Below, piece by piece: positions 1 to 10,199 of a DNA stretch of 64,000 nucleotides. A program made the translations under genes and the position numbers. This DNA is from Sipunculus nudus (lineage: Eukaryota; Annelida; Sipuncula; Golfingiida; Sipunculidae). The notes below the pieces were generated by a model. That model worked only from the letters and a program-made list of their open reading frames with translations, was not told the DNA's origin and made no database searches. Every line of letters begins with the position of its first letter. The first letter of the stretch is position 1. The stretch spans positions 15,498,001-15,562,000 of the forward strand of contig CM049308.1 of the NCBI GenBank assembly GCA_026874595.1. The letters are read 5' to 3'.

Positions 1-229
1 AAGTCAAAATCTGTGTGACAGTAGTACTCCATTTGTTAATAAAATAAATGAAATCAATCCTCTTCCCTGTCTCCAAAGGTACTATCAAGATCATACATAA
101 GCTAAACAACAACAACTCATAATACAGCTTATATTTATTTCCACACAAAACAAGCATGTGCCTCATTTCTAAATCATATTTTTTTATCATATATAACAGC
201 TGAGCGCCGTGACCCATGGGTCCCTTGTT
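1..229 (+). mobile_element. 3' end of a 2.6-kb Helentron-like element (cut by window edge)
   Basis: These bases match, almost base for base, the last ~230 bp of the elements ending at 16258 and 62469. The copy ends with CAGCTGAGC, then a palindrome around GACCCATGGGTC, then CTTGTT, as do the other family members. It is non-coding. The body lies left of the window. Confidence 0.75.
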
Positions 230-885
230 TATTATAATTGTTCAGATTTCCAAAAAACATAGCTCTGAAATTATAAAAAGCAGTTTTTAGAAATTTCAAC
301 TCATTAGCAACCTTGGAGACATGGTTATCACAAGAATAGGCTAATCTCTGGCAAATATTGAATTATTTAAAAATGGCTAGACATGGTAAAAATACAGTTG
401 TATTATTACAGTTTTTCCAACACATGGTTCCCCAAAATGATGGCTAGAGAGTTCTGACAATCTGAAATTTTTTGTTTGTTTGATATTATACCCAAGATAT
501 AAAATTTTCAAATGAATATCAAATATGATTATTAATGTATGTCTTTCAATTATACACAGATTAATATTGGCTAGCATATCAGAAATGTCTATACATAATA
601 ATCTAACAAAATAATGTCTTAATTTGCATGTAGGTGATAAATTTAGATGGAATCCACATTGCTTACAATTGTAAAATGTTGAGTCACCTGGCATGACTTT
701 TTATATGAACATACAAAATGTAGTTACTGGTAGGTTTAATGGCACTTACCTATAAATAAAAGAGTTATCACCTGACAATATATATAAGAAAATTTCAGTT
801 CTTACTGTTTTGGCTCCTTATACCAACTATTATATACAATTATTAATTTTTCCAGCATTCCAGATAATAGCATGATATTGATATA
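230..885. other. SNAP25 intron, no feature seen
   Basis: AT-rich intronic sequence. Short open frames on both strands show no recognisable protein similarity. Confidence 0.5.
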
Positions 886-1282
886 CAGTGCAACCTCTTA
901 GTAACAGACACCAGCAGGACCTTAGTGTTTGTCCATAAAATAGAAAGTGCCCATACAAGAGAGGTTATGGTATATAATCCTTTGACTGAAGATGATCTTA
1001 TGGTGATCCAGAGTACCTTAAAAATGCAGAGGGTCCAGATCCTCCAAAAAATTTCATCAAATCTGTTGGTAACAATTTGCATAAAGTTTTTAAGAGACAA
1101 ACAAACCAACAAAACCACTGGAATGCAAAAACTGGCGGTGATGTAATGAACATTTTGAATATTTGTAAAAAGAATGCTTTATTTTCTTGATAGTATCGGG
1201 TAAATGTTCATAAAACCATCTAAACTACCCATAATAGAGGGGGGCCATAATAGAGAAGTGACCATAAGAAGAGGTTTTCCTG
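886..1282. mobile_element. Tc1/mariner-superfamily (pogo/Tigger-like) MITE
   Basis: A 397-bp non-coding element flanked by TA on both sides. The left end reads CAGTGCAACCTCTTAGTA and the right end is the imperfect inverse, ...AAGAGGTTTTCCTG. TA duplication plus CAG-type termini ending in 'ACCTCT' are typical of pogo/Tigger-derived MITEs. The 73-codon open frame inside resembles no transposase. Confidence 0.65.
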
Positions 1283-1398
1283 TATATATGTTGCCTGGCT
1301 CTGTGGCTGTCTTCCTTTTCACCTGATTTCTTATCTTATGCATGTTTTGTATGTGTTTTGTGTTCTAGTTGACTTGTCTTTGTTGTTTTCCTCTGCAG

Positions 1399-1447
1399 TC
1401 AGAAACAGTTGGCGGCAAAACACTCACTATGTTGCACCATCAAGGAG
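1399..1447 (+). CDS. SNAP25: SNAP-25 family protein, exon 4 (end of first SNARE helix)
   Basis: This 49-nt exon lies between a pyrimidine-rich acceptor (ttttcctctgcag) and a GT donor (GGAG|GTAGCG). It reads SETVGGKTLTMLHHQG plus one base, and aligns with the vertebrate SNAP-25 exon-4 stretch ending MLDEQG. The length (16 codons + 1 nt) and phase fit the family, and the split Glu codon is completed by either copy of exon 5 to give GEQLD. The CAA at 1441-1443 aligns with the SN1 zero-layer Gln that makes SNAP-25 a Q-SNARE. Several residues are unusual (HH in place of DE), so this could itself be one of several exon-4 variants. Exons 1-3, with the start codon, are left of the window. Confidence 0.8.
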
Positions 1448-1511
1448 GTAGCGTACGCATTGACTCTGCTTTGAACCCCTCCGCACCTTGACTATATGCA
1501 CCTGTAATGTA

Positions 1512-1600
1512 CAGTAAACACTCACTAATGCGACCACCCAGGCTCTGATATCACCCAGGGTGGCCATGTTAAAGAAATGGTCATATGGAAAGTTTCATTG
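1512..1600. mobile_element. Short pogo-like MITE
   Basis: An 89-bp sequence flanked by TA, with imperfect inverted ends: CAGTAAACACTCACTAATG on the left, and a right end whose reverse complement begins CAATGAAACTTTCC. It lies just downstream of SNAP25 exon 4. Confidence 0.55.
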
Positions 1601-1604
1601 TATA

Positions 1605-2700
1605 TGCAGTGTTAAATGTACATGTGTTATGTTACTAACTTTTTTTACACATAATAGACATATGAATATGAGTGAATACATGTCAGTTTCTTAATGTATA
1701 TTTTATGACATTGCATTTTTCTGTTTCTGAATAAATTTGTTGAATAATTATATATATATATATTTTCACTGTACTGTAAAGATAATCATATTTGCTTTAA
1801 CTAGAATCACCTGAACTAAAGTGTTTATGCTTTTCATAAAAATATTTTAGCTTTATACATCTTGTAGTAAACATACATGGATCTTCCTTTCAAGTACAAT
1901 AATGATAGAAATAATTTTAGAATGAACATGCATTGATAAAAATTCTAATTTTCATTTAATGTCCACCAGCATACTTAATACATTAGATGTCTTATATTCT
2001 TTATTCACTGTATTATGTTTAAATAATGTACATGTTCATATGATATATTGTGCCATTTGTTTGATATTATTGTTTTTTTATTATTAGCTTTATTATTAAC
2101 TTTCAGCCTTATTTAAAACTCGTGTCTGTGAATGCACCTCAGGTGGTCTGTTTGAACAACATTTGTCCCCTACCCAGGATTGGAGTAGCCCTTTATTTAC
2201 ATTAGCTGTCAATTAATTGGTAACATTTGTTTTAATGGTCCTGTTGGTATACCTCCCAAGTTCTCCATCAACTGTTGTTTAATGTTTTTTTCATTTAAAG
2301 ACTTAATAGTGAATTATATACTAGGCTGTGACCAGTGTAATGATCATGCATCCATCAGTATGGCAGATATGTCATGGCCCTTGTTTAAATTGCTACAAAA
2401 CAAAGTTTTAGAAAGTGAAAGAAGGGAAATTAAAAAAGATTATTCATTTTCATGTTACCTCCTTTAACAGATACCTTCAACATTATTTGTAAGCCATCTG
2501 TCACCATGGCTTTATTTTCTTTCCATGATATATAGATATAACTTTTTCACAGATTTAGCATTTACACCAGCTGCACTAACATTTTGCTGTGATCATTCCC
2601 ATACAGGGTCTCTTTCTTTTTCGCCTGAATTTAATATGATTTACTTTCACCCCATAATACCCACCTTACCTGTCCAACACCGTTATTAATCAGTGCGGCA
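1605..2700. other. SNAP25 intron 4, left part
   Basis: AT-rich intron with a short TA run near 1748-1764. No exon-like or element-like structure was recognised. Confidence 0.45.
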
Positions 2701-2965
2701 AACCAGTGTCCATTTGGTTGATATTAAGTGCTCCAAACCATTGAACATCTCCTCTGTAAATTTGGTTGATAGTAGATATTGCAAACCATTGAAACTCATG
2801 TTCATTTGGTTAATAGTATATTCTGCAAACGATTGAACTACCCCTCTGTCAATTTGGTTGATAGTATATTCTGCAAACCATTGAACTACCCCTCTGTCAA
2901 TTTGGTTAATAGTATATTCTGCAAACCATTGAACTACCCCTCTGTCAATTAGGTCATTAGTCAGT
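2701..2965 (+). repeat. 48-bp tandem repeat (about 5 units)
   Basis: Units built around 'GCAAACCATTGAACTACC' and 'TTTGGTTGATAGTATATTC' recur every 48 bp. The three rightmost units are nearly identical, while the left units are diverged and of variable length. The array lies 140 bp upstream of the exon 5a acceptor. Confidence 0.8.
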
Positions 2966-3106
2966 GCTTTGAACTGCAGGTAAACTTAAAAGGGTTTTAT
3001 GTATTCATTTCAAGAGATATAATTCCAGTTAATGTGTAACCCACCTTTTTACAAATTGTTCTTGTATGGTTTATAAATTTTAAATAGTGCGCTCTTTGTT
3101 ACCCAG

Positions 3107-3224
3107 AACAACTGGACAATATTGAAGGAAAGATGGATCACATGAAAGAGGATATGCGTGAGACAGAGCAAAACCTGACAGCGATGGAGAAATGCTGTGG
3201 TCTCTGTGTTTGTCCATGGAATAA
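3107..3224 (+). CDS. SNAP25: SNAP-25 family protein, exon 5a (alternative; end of SN1 and four-cysteine linker)
   Basis: A 118-nt exon between acceptor ttgttacccag and donor AA|GTAAGC. It encodes (E)[16 protein letters not shown]... followed by [13 protein letters not shown](K). It covers the C-terminal SN1 layers and the cysteine-rich linker whose palmitoylation anchors SNAP-25 to the plasma membrane; four cysteines are visible in CCGLCVC. The length equals that of vertebrate SNAP-25 exons 5a/5b. The next exon in the window (4286-4403) encodes the same segment with 23 of 38 whole-codon residues identical. It has the same phase at both ends, so the two should be mutually exclusive: including both adds 236 nt and shifts the frame. 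This copy is the more diverged one (NIEGKMDHM replaces the family RIEEGMDQI). Confidence 0.88.
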
Positions 3225-3316
3225 GTAAGCTGTGACAGCCTGCTAAGTGTGGCTACGCCTGCATCTCCAGTCCCCTCCAAATTCTTCCAGTTTTTGGTGT
3301 GATGCGTTGCATTATT

Positions 3317-3397
3317 CTCCACTTGAGGTCACTCTGCTCCATGCTTAGACTCTAATTGTCTAAGCATGTAACCTGGGGGTAGTGACCTCTGGTGGAG
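3317..3397. repeat. Intronic foldback hairpin between exons 5a and 5b
   Basis: Perfect 11-bp arms CATGCTTAGAC (3340-3350) and GTCTAAGCATG (3358-3368) enclose a 7-nt loop. Outer arms AGGTCACT/AGTGACCT and CTCCAC/GTGGAG extend the pairing to about 81 bp. It begins 93 nt after the exon 5a donor. It may be a MITE relic or a splicing-relevant structure. Confidence 0.75.
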
Positions 3398-4285
3398 ATT
3401 TCATAACAGGCATGGAACTGTATGACCTGCATTATCTCTCATTAGTTTTCCCAGATGCCTCCAATATTTCTTTTGTGGTCTCATGTTTTTTGTAGATGTT
3501 TAAGGGTTACTATTAACACAGAGTGACTTTTATGCATCCATTTGTATTTAAGGCTAGTTTAAAAAAAAAATTATTACTTTCGCTACAATGGCTTATCAGG
3601 AATCATGCTTTCATTTAAACATGATTCTAATGTTAAATAACCTTAGAAAAAAATAATTCCTTAACACTCATCCAAAATGCAAATGCATGGTGTGATATGT
3701 AGTATACCAGAATCATGAGATTTAAGTCATTTTTAATGGAGATAATGCTACACTGCTCCGTTCCTGTTATGGTAAATTAATGCTTTTTGCGCCCTCTGCA
3801 ATTGCCAGATACCTTGCATATACTAATCCCACCTCGACAGCCCATAGACCATTTTTTGTATATACTAACTTGGCCTGATTTGAGTTTCATTTTCAGGTCA
3901 GTGAAAATCAGATTGGTGAAGGGAGAGCAGCAATCAAAAGTCTAATCATCGCTTTTTTAATTAACAGCATGAAGCAAGATGAACTAAACTGCTTTGAATC
4001 AAGATATTAAAAACAGGTTTTCAATTATCAGCTTTTGTTTAGTGATAATTGGATACTTGTAGTCATAACAATGACTGTGAGTGGTTTACTAACTTTGGTC
4101 AGATAGAGATTTGACTCAGAGCTGTGATTCTATGCTTTTCCACTTGGTGGTGCTAGTGTTTGAACTAAACCAAACAGGTGAAAGTCACTTTGAAAAAGCA
4201 TCAGATGAACTGAGCGTGTACGTAGGCTGTGTGTTTTTGCCTTGACAAATTTTGAACCCCAGATGGTGTTGTTATCGTTAAACAG
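3398..4285. other. Intron between exons 5a and 5b
   Basis: The intron between the two exon-5 copies (3225-4285, 1061 nt) contains the hairpin and otherwise plain AT-rich sequence. No second exon-4-like segment was found upstream of exon 5b. Confidence 0.5.
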
Positions 4286-4403
4286 AGCAGCTGGACAGGA
4301 TCGAGGAGGGGATGGACCAGATTAATCAGGATATGCGAGATGCGGAGAAGAACCTGGAAGGTCTCGAAAAATGCTGCGGGTTGTGTGTACTGCCGTGGAA
4401 GAA
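4286..4403 (+). CDS. SNAP25: SNAP-25 family protein, exon 5b (alternative; canonical-like)
   Basis: A 118-nt exon with acceptor gttaaacag and donor AA|GTAAGA. It encodes (E)[20 protein letters not shown]... and [13 protein letters not shown](K), which is very close to the canonical SNAP-25 SN1 C-terminus ([14 protein letters not shown] in vertebrates). The linker has three cysteines (CCGLCVL), one fewer than exon 5a. Both copies splice in the same phase from exon 4 (G|AG gives Glu) and into exon 6 (AA|G gives Lys). In vertebrates a similar 118-nt exon-5 pair is used developmentally and also differs in cysteine placement. Whether this pair is homologous to that one or arose independently cannot be told from one sequence. 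Confidence 0.92.
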
Positions 4404-5101
4404 GTAAGATACCTCGGTGACACTGAGATCAGCACCCGAGAACTGTAGACTGGCTCTGTTTTCTTATTGGCACTCTTTTCATGTTGTCTTCATCTTGATG
4501 TTCTTGGTTTTCCCTTTAATCTATCTCTTGAGGCGAGATGTTATACTTCTGTATAATTGTAATCTATACTTATTCTGTTTCTCCTTGCATTTATTTATGT
4601 TTGCATGCACTGTGTTGTTACATATATATTGCTACAAGCCATACACACTGACTGATATTCCCAGTCTTTTTCTTGAAACTTGTTTTACTTGACTTGTCAT
4701 AGATTATGGTAGAAGGTCCAAGTCCAGCAGCCCAGTAGTCAAGTGATTATGTTGCCAAAAGGACCAATTAGCTATCAGACCAGTGTTTGCTGGACCACCA
4801 AGCAGAATTCTTATATTGTCTTTTTATCGTCAAACTACTGTTGTTTATAGGGTAAACTTGGCCCCCACATGATCTAAATCCTTCAGACAATGGTCCACTT
4901 CAGAAAGTGCAGAGTGCTACATAATACTATTCTTTCTGGTGTTATTATCAGATGCAGATTAATTGTATAACACCATAAAGGAAATCTTGCATATCTTCTA
5001 CTCTTTTCTCGTAAGGAGTTTTAAAATACAGAATTTACTGCCATAAGTGCATATATAAACAAGTAATTGTTTTCACACAAGGAAATGTTAAATTTAGTTA
5101 T
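4404..5101. other. SNAP25 intron, nothing recognised
   Basis: AT-rich intron sequence up to the target duplication of the foldback element. The 91-codon open frame at 4417-4692 is hydrophobic and T-rich, and shows no family signature. Confidence 0.45.
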
Positions 5102-6177
5102 TGTATCCGCCAAAACAAAGTTTTGCGGATACTTTGTTTTTAACCGGGTTCCGCCGCCGCCGTGTTCATTTCAGGACCACTCCTCTGTGACCACTGGACT
5201 GATTTTTCCAAAACTTGACCCCATTATCAGGTCACATGTGAACTGGTGCCTATACCATTTTGCATTGACCTCTGACCTTTCCTCTCTGCAGAGCGTCCAT
5301 CTGTGCATCTGTAATCACACATTAACCCCATATTTTTGGACTCGTTTGACCAATGGGGCTGAAATTTGGATAGCTTTATATTATGCAAAAATCTAGTGGC
5401 GCCTCCTGCAACCATTTTTGCACCGCTTCCATTAGTTCATCTGCATTGGGTTAAAATCACTCATATCTCTGCAGTGGTTGAATTTATCCACCTGAAAATT
5501 TGCATGTGTATATATCCTGGATAGCTTTCTTGAATTATAACAGGTGGCCCACCTACATTCACATTTATTCTGCAGACATCCATGCTAATATCTCAGGACT
5601 GGTTTGATGTATCCTCCTAACATTTGGCATGTGTATAGATCTTACATAGCTCTTTATCATATGCAAAACTTATGGTGCCATCTACAACCATTTTTGCACA
5701 GTGTCATTCTGTTTGTCTGCTGTGGCTTAAAATCACTCACATCTCAGCAGTGGTATGACTTATCTGGCTTAAATTTTGCATATGTTTACATCTTGAATAG
5801 CTTTCTCAATTTTGTGGCAGGTGGCACCACCTTTGTTCACATTTATGCTGCAGACATCCATGCAAATATCTCAGAACTGGTTTCACGTATCAGCCTTGTA
5901 ACCATTGTAATCAGTGTTATGTCACTGATTGAATTTGTGGGCAGAAAATCATTTTTCACTTCTGAATTTAATGTAACTATGTAAATTATAGAAGCTTCTC
6001 TATATCATATGTCACTAGTGTCTATTCCTTTTAAACTAGATCAGCAGTTTAAAGCATCATAAAGGTACAACAATACTGTCCATTTGGTCCTCTGTATAAT
6101 TAGAGTCATGAGAAATGTCAGGAAATTTCCATTTCTCAGTAAATATTGAAATTTCAATCTCAGAAAATTTTATTTTA

Positions 6178-6210
<33 letters not shown>

Positions 6211-8600
6211 ACACACACACACTCTTGTATATATTAAACTTGAAAGTAGCAGAACCAGTTTCAGGAAATTTCTTTTTGATCCACTTTTTTCATCCCTGTT
6301 ATCAGCCTTTCCCCTCACTTGAGCAACATGACCCATGGGTCACTGTTGTACAAGGGAAGGGGGAGGATTGTTAGTGATTTTATCTTGCAGCAAGCTCAAC
6401 CAAAATGATGATAACTTAGAAAAGAAAAACATAAGCTGCTGATTTAGCGCAGAAGCACCAACATTTTATGTGCACATAAGTCATAAAACTTGGCGTATTG
6501 AAATTGTGCAGGATGAAGTTCATCAGATGCATGATATTTTAAAATAAAAAATTATGTCAGTGACAAGGTCAGTGCAGCAAATCTTCATGACAGAGGAAGT
6601 CATGGACAAGAGTTTCTATGATGGCTTGGGAGGCCTTGGTTAATGACAGTTAAACACTGGCTTCTTATATTCCTTGGTGGTCTGCTTGATTTCTCTGTTG
6701 GGTCCCATATTCTGTACACAAATTTACCAAGGAGAGTCACCAAGCAAGACCCAGCCATCATCAGCGTGTCTGACTGCTTCTACAGCCTGTCTGCGGCTGT
6801 TCAAGCACCATACTTAGGACGGACAACTGAGAATTAAACCATTTGCTTAATGACAAATTGTCCTGCCAGACAAGAGAGCTTAACCATTGATTTGGAAGTT
6901 TCCACTTATCTAATGTAACAGTAACATATTTCCCACATTAAATGAAGGTCCTTGCCATTTTAATGGTAAGTGTCCTGATTATTTGGCTAAGTGTTCTACA
7001 TACTAAATGATACATTTTTTTTCCCAAACCTTTGGAAAACTTCATGAGTAGCCCATCCTGATCAGGGGTTGACCATGCTTGGGGGATTTTTAGTTCAACC
7101 AAATCTCGTATCTAGTTTTAAACAACAAAAGTGCACATTTCTTACATCCCAGCTTGGCAGGGACTTGGTTTCCCTGGACAAAAATTACTTGTTATGCCTG
7201 TCAGAAATAGCATCAGCTGTGTGTTTGTAGATCTCATAATGCTTATTGGAGTGTCATATCAGGGTATAAATACTGGGCATATGAGAGATGCCACACTGAT
7301 TGAGATTAGTGTTCTGGTGTGTTGCTGTCCTTTTTTTGGTGCAGAGAAAACATTGCTATTAAAGTTCTGCTTGACTTTATTGCTGCAAACACAACACTAT
7401 GACAAGTAACACTTTTTTAAAACTAGAATACGGGTAGTCGACAAGCGACTACATGTATCCGCCTAAATCAGAGTGGAACAGGTGAAGTGAGGCATGGATT
7501 GAGTGGCAAGGGGAAATAGAGTGAAGTGTTGCATATTAGCATGGATGGCTGCAGCCAAATGGTGTATGTAGGTTGCAACACCTACCACAAAATCCAGAAA
7601 GCCGTCCAAGTTGTATACATATGCAAAATTTGAGGCAGATAAGTCAAACCACTACATGTTTATGAGTGATTTTAGCCTGTGGCAGACAAACAGATGGACG
7701 CTGTGCAAAAATGGTTGAAGGTGGCGCCACCAGTTTTGCGTATGATAAAGAGCTATGTGAGAACTATACACATGCAAAACTTTGGCCCAATTGGTCAAAC
7801 GGTTCCTAAAATATGAGCTTGGATGTCTGCTGCATAAACTAGAATGCAGGTGGCGCCACCTGTCATAAAATCAAGAGAGCTGTCGGGGATGCATAAACCT
7901 GCAAAATTTTAGGCAGATATGTCAAACCACTGCCGAGATATGAGTGATTTTATCCCATGGCAGACAAACAGATGGGAGCTGTGGAAAAATGGCTGCAGGT
8001 GGCGCCACCAGTTTTGCGTATGATAAAGAGCTATGTGAGATCTATACACATGCAAAATTTTGGCCCAATCGGTCAAACGGTTCCCGAGATATGAGCTTGG
8101 ATGTCTGCAGCATAAACATGAATGTAGGTGGCGCCAACTGTCATAAAATCAGAAAAGCTATCCAGGATATATACGCATGCCGAATTTCAGGTGAATTAGT
8201 CAAATCACTGCAGAGATATGAGTGATTTTAACCCAAGGCAGACAAACAGATGGACACTGTGCAAACATGGTTGCAGGTGGCGCCACCATTTTTTGTGTAT
8301 GTTATAAAGCTCTCCAAGGGCTACATTTGTGCAAAAAAAATTCCCTGATCCGTCAAACGGTTCCCGAGATATGTGGGTTTATGTGTGGTACCAGACGCAC
8401 AAATGGATGCAGAGTGCAGAGGAAAGGTCAGAGGTCAAAACAAAATCGGGGCGCAGCAGTTCACATGTGACCTGAACATAATCCCGGGTTTTGTAAAATT
8501 CCGCCCAGCGGTTATGGAGGAGTTCTGGACACCTACGCAGCGCCGCCGCATCGTTGGGCTGAAAACATAGTATCCGCAAAACTCAGTTTTGGCGGATACA
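5102..8600. mobile_element. 3.5-kb foldback element with hairpin termini
   Basis: The element starts TGTATCCGCCAAAAC and ends GTTTTGGCGGATACA, with GTTAT repeated directly outside both ends (5097-5101 and 8601-8605) as a 5-bp target duplication. Each terminus is also a hairpin by itself (TATCCGCCAAAAC...GTTTTGCGGATA). The inverted similarity continues inward: CACATGTGAACTG..., GACCTCTGACC... and TCCATCTGTGC... on the left return as reverse complements near 8380-8480. The arms (about 5102-5990 and 7430-8600) carry tandem ~250-bp units containing GGTGGCGCCACC. The middle (about 6000-7430) is unlike the arms and includes a CT/CA microsatellite at 6178-6222 and the hairpin TAGTCGacaagCGACTA near 7435. 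No transposase is visible, so it is non-autonomous. It lies in SNAP25 intron 5. Confidence 0.82.
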
Positions 8601-8605
8601 GTTAT

Positions 8606-9760
8606 AATTTAAAAATAGTCTTATTTTTAGTCACAGTACAATTTATATTTTCCTGCACAGGAAATGTGGAGATTGGCACTTTACATGTTCTTTGATAGTT
8701 AAGGGCTAAAAGCTCTCAACACGTACAGTTTACAAGGCCTATAGCCACAGAGATAGACCTCCCGCCTGCATTAATAATTTACATTTTCAGGTCTAGGCAG
8801 AGCTTGACCTGGTAATTGTTCTCCTCCCTATTTCAGTTGATTATGACCTTTAACCCCTTAACATGCGACTGATCTTAGCCTAAGAGAAAGAGACATTGAA
8901 TCATATTGATATTTTATGCATTGACTATTGATCTCTTAAGTACAATTCCAATAAGGGGCAGTCAAGCAGTTAATCAGAATTAATATATGCATAGATACTG
9001 TCCGTGTGAAAGGAAACTTTGCGTGGCAGGGGGATTCATTTGTAAAATTACATAGTTAAATGCACCGATATAGAAACTAATTTCTGCCCATTTGTGTTTG
9101 CCCTTTTCACACCATTAACAGGAACACATGCAATGGACAAATACACAGTAATGCCCAGGCAAGCACTTTGTTTGTACTCAAGTGTTTTCTGCTAAGCTAG
9201 ATCCATGACAGAGATATTAATTTCCCATCATTGTGAATTTTGTTTACAGTTATGGATTTTGGTATAATTCAGCATAATTGTCAAGAAGTTATATTTCAGA
9301 GTTAAAGATGCCTGGTTCACTCACAGTATTTGCCCTTTAAAAGCAGAAATTTGATACAGCACCCTTTAAGATTTGATTTAATATCCACATTACAGCATGT
9401 CAGGTGACTTTCCTCTGTGAATAAGTATTTTATCCTACAGAGCTGAAATAAGACTTAACCTTTCTATAATGAGTGTCTGATTTTGTGTTTGTAATATTTT
9501 TATGCAGTACATCACAAAGGGAGTATGTTATTAAGAAGGTTATATTTCCACCTTCTGTTTTAGTCTTTCCATCCTTCATTGTCTCTCTGTGGTAAAAAAA
9601 AATTAATTTAATAAAATGGAGATAGGATGGTTATCCCTTAGCAGGAAGGACAACATGAACAATGAAGGTTCAATAGAATTTATATCTTATTATCACCATC
9701 TTTATTTTATTCTCACAAAGATATGTAAGTGATAACATGGACATTCACTTTGTCAGTGAC
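8606..9760. other. SNAP25 intron 5, nothing recognised
   Basis: AT-rich intron without open reading frames of note or clear element ends. Confidence 0.4.
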
Positions 9761-10199
9761 CAGTGACGGAGGAACTCGGGTCCACTTTTTTAGGGACTTG
9801 GACTCAAGAGTCTAATGGACTTAGACTCAGAGTTAAGGACTTGAGAAATCAGTCTGTCTGCGGTCCAGCAGAAAAAAGCTTTGTCACATACTATAAAGAC
9901 ATAAACATGTGTGAACTACTTGTAGAACATTACAGAATTACTTCATCTGGATCTAAATGTAATTAAATTTTCAGGTAACAAGCTAAAATACACACAAAAA
10001 TTTCAAATTTCATTTTTAAATTTCTTTTAATAAGAAGTATTGTATTGGACTCTGATTCTGATGTAGGTTTCAAATGACTTGAACTTAAAGAAGGTGGACT
10101 TGGACCCGAACCTCATAGACTCTTTGACTTGGACTTAAGTGGCTTGAACTCAAGAGTTGCATTTGGACTTAAATCATGTTAACTCAACGTCATCAATGT
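9761..10199. mobile_element. MITE-like element rich in GGACTTGAACTC motifs
   Basis: A block of about 440 bp in which GGACTTGGACTC, ACTCAAGAGT and their inverses recur at both ends around an AT-rich centre. The left end CAGTGACGGAGGAACTC and the right end GTTGAG...TGACG region are loosely inverted. It belongs to the same motif family as the better preserved copy at 43447-43734. Confidence 0.5.

Noticed and set aside
925-1146. 73-codon open frame on the + strand
   Set aside because: It lies inside a 397-bp MITE and resembles no protein family.
4417-4692. Hydrophobic 91-codon frame after exon 5b
   Set aside because: Starts inside the intron just past the donor, T-rich composition explains the hydrophobicity, and no family is recognisable.
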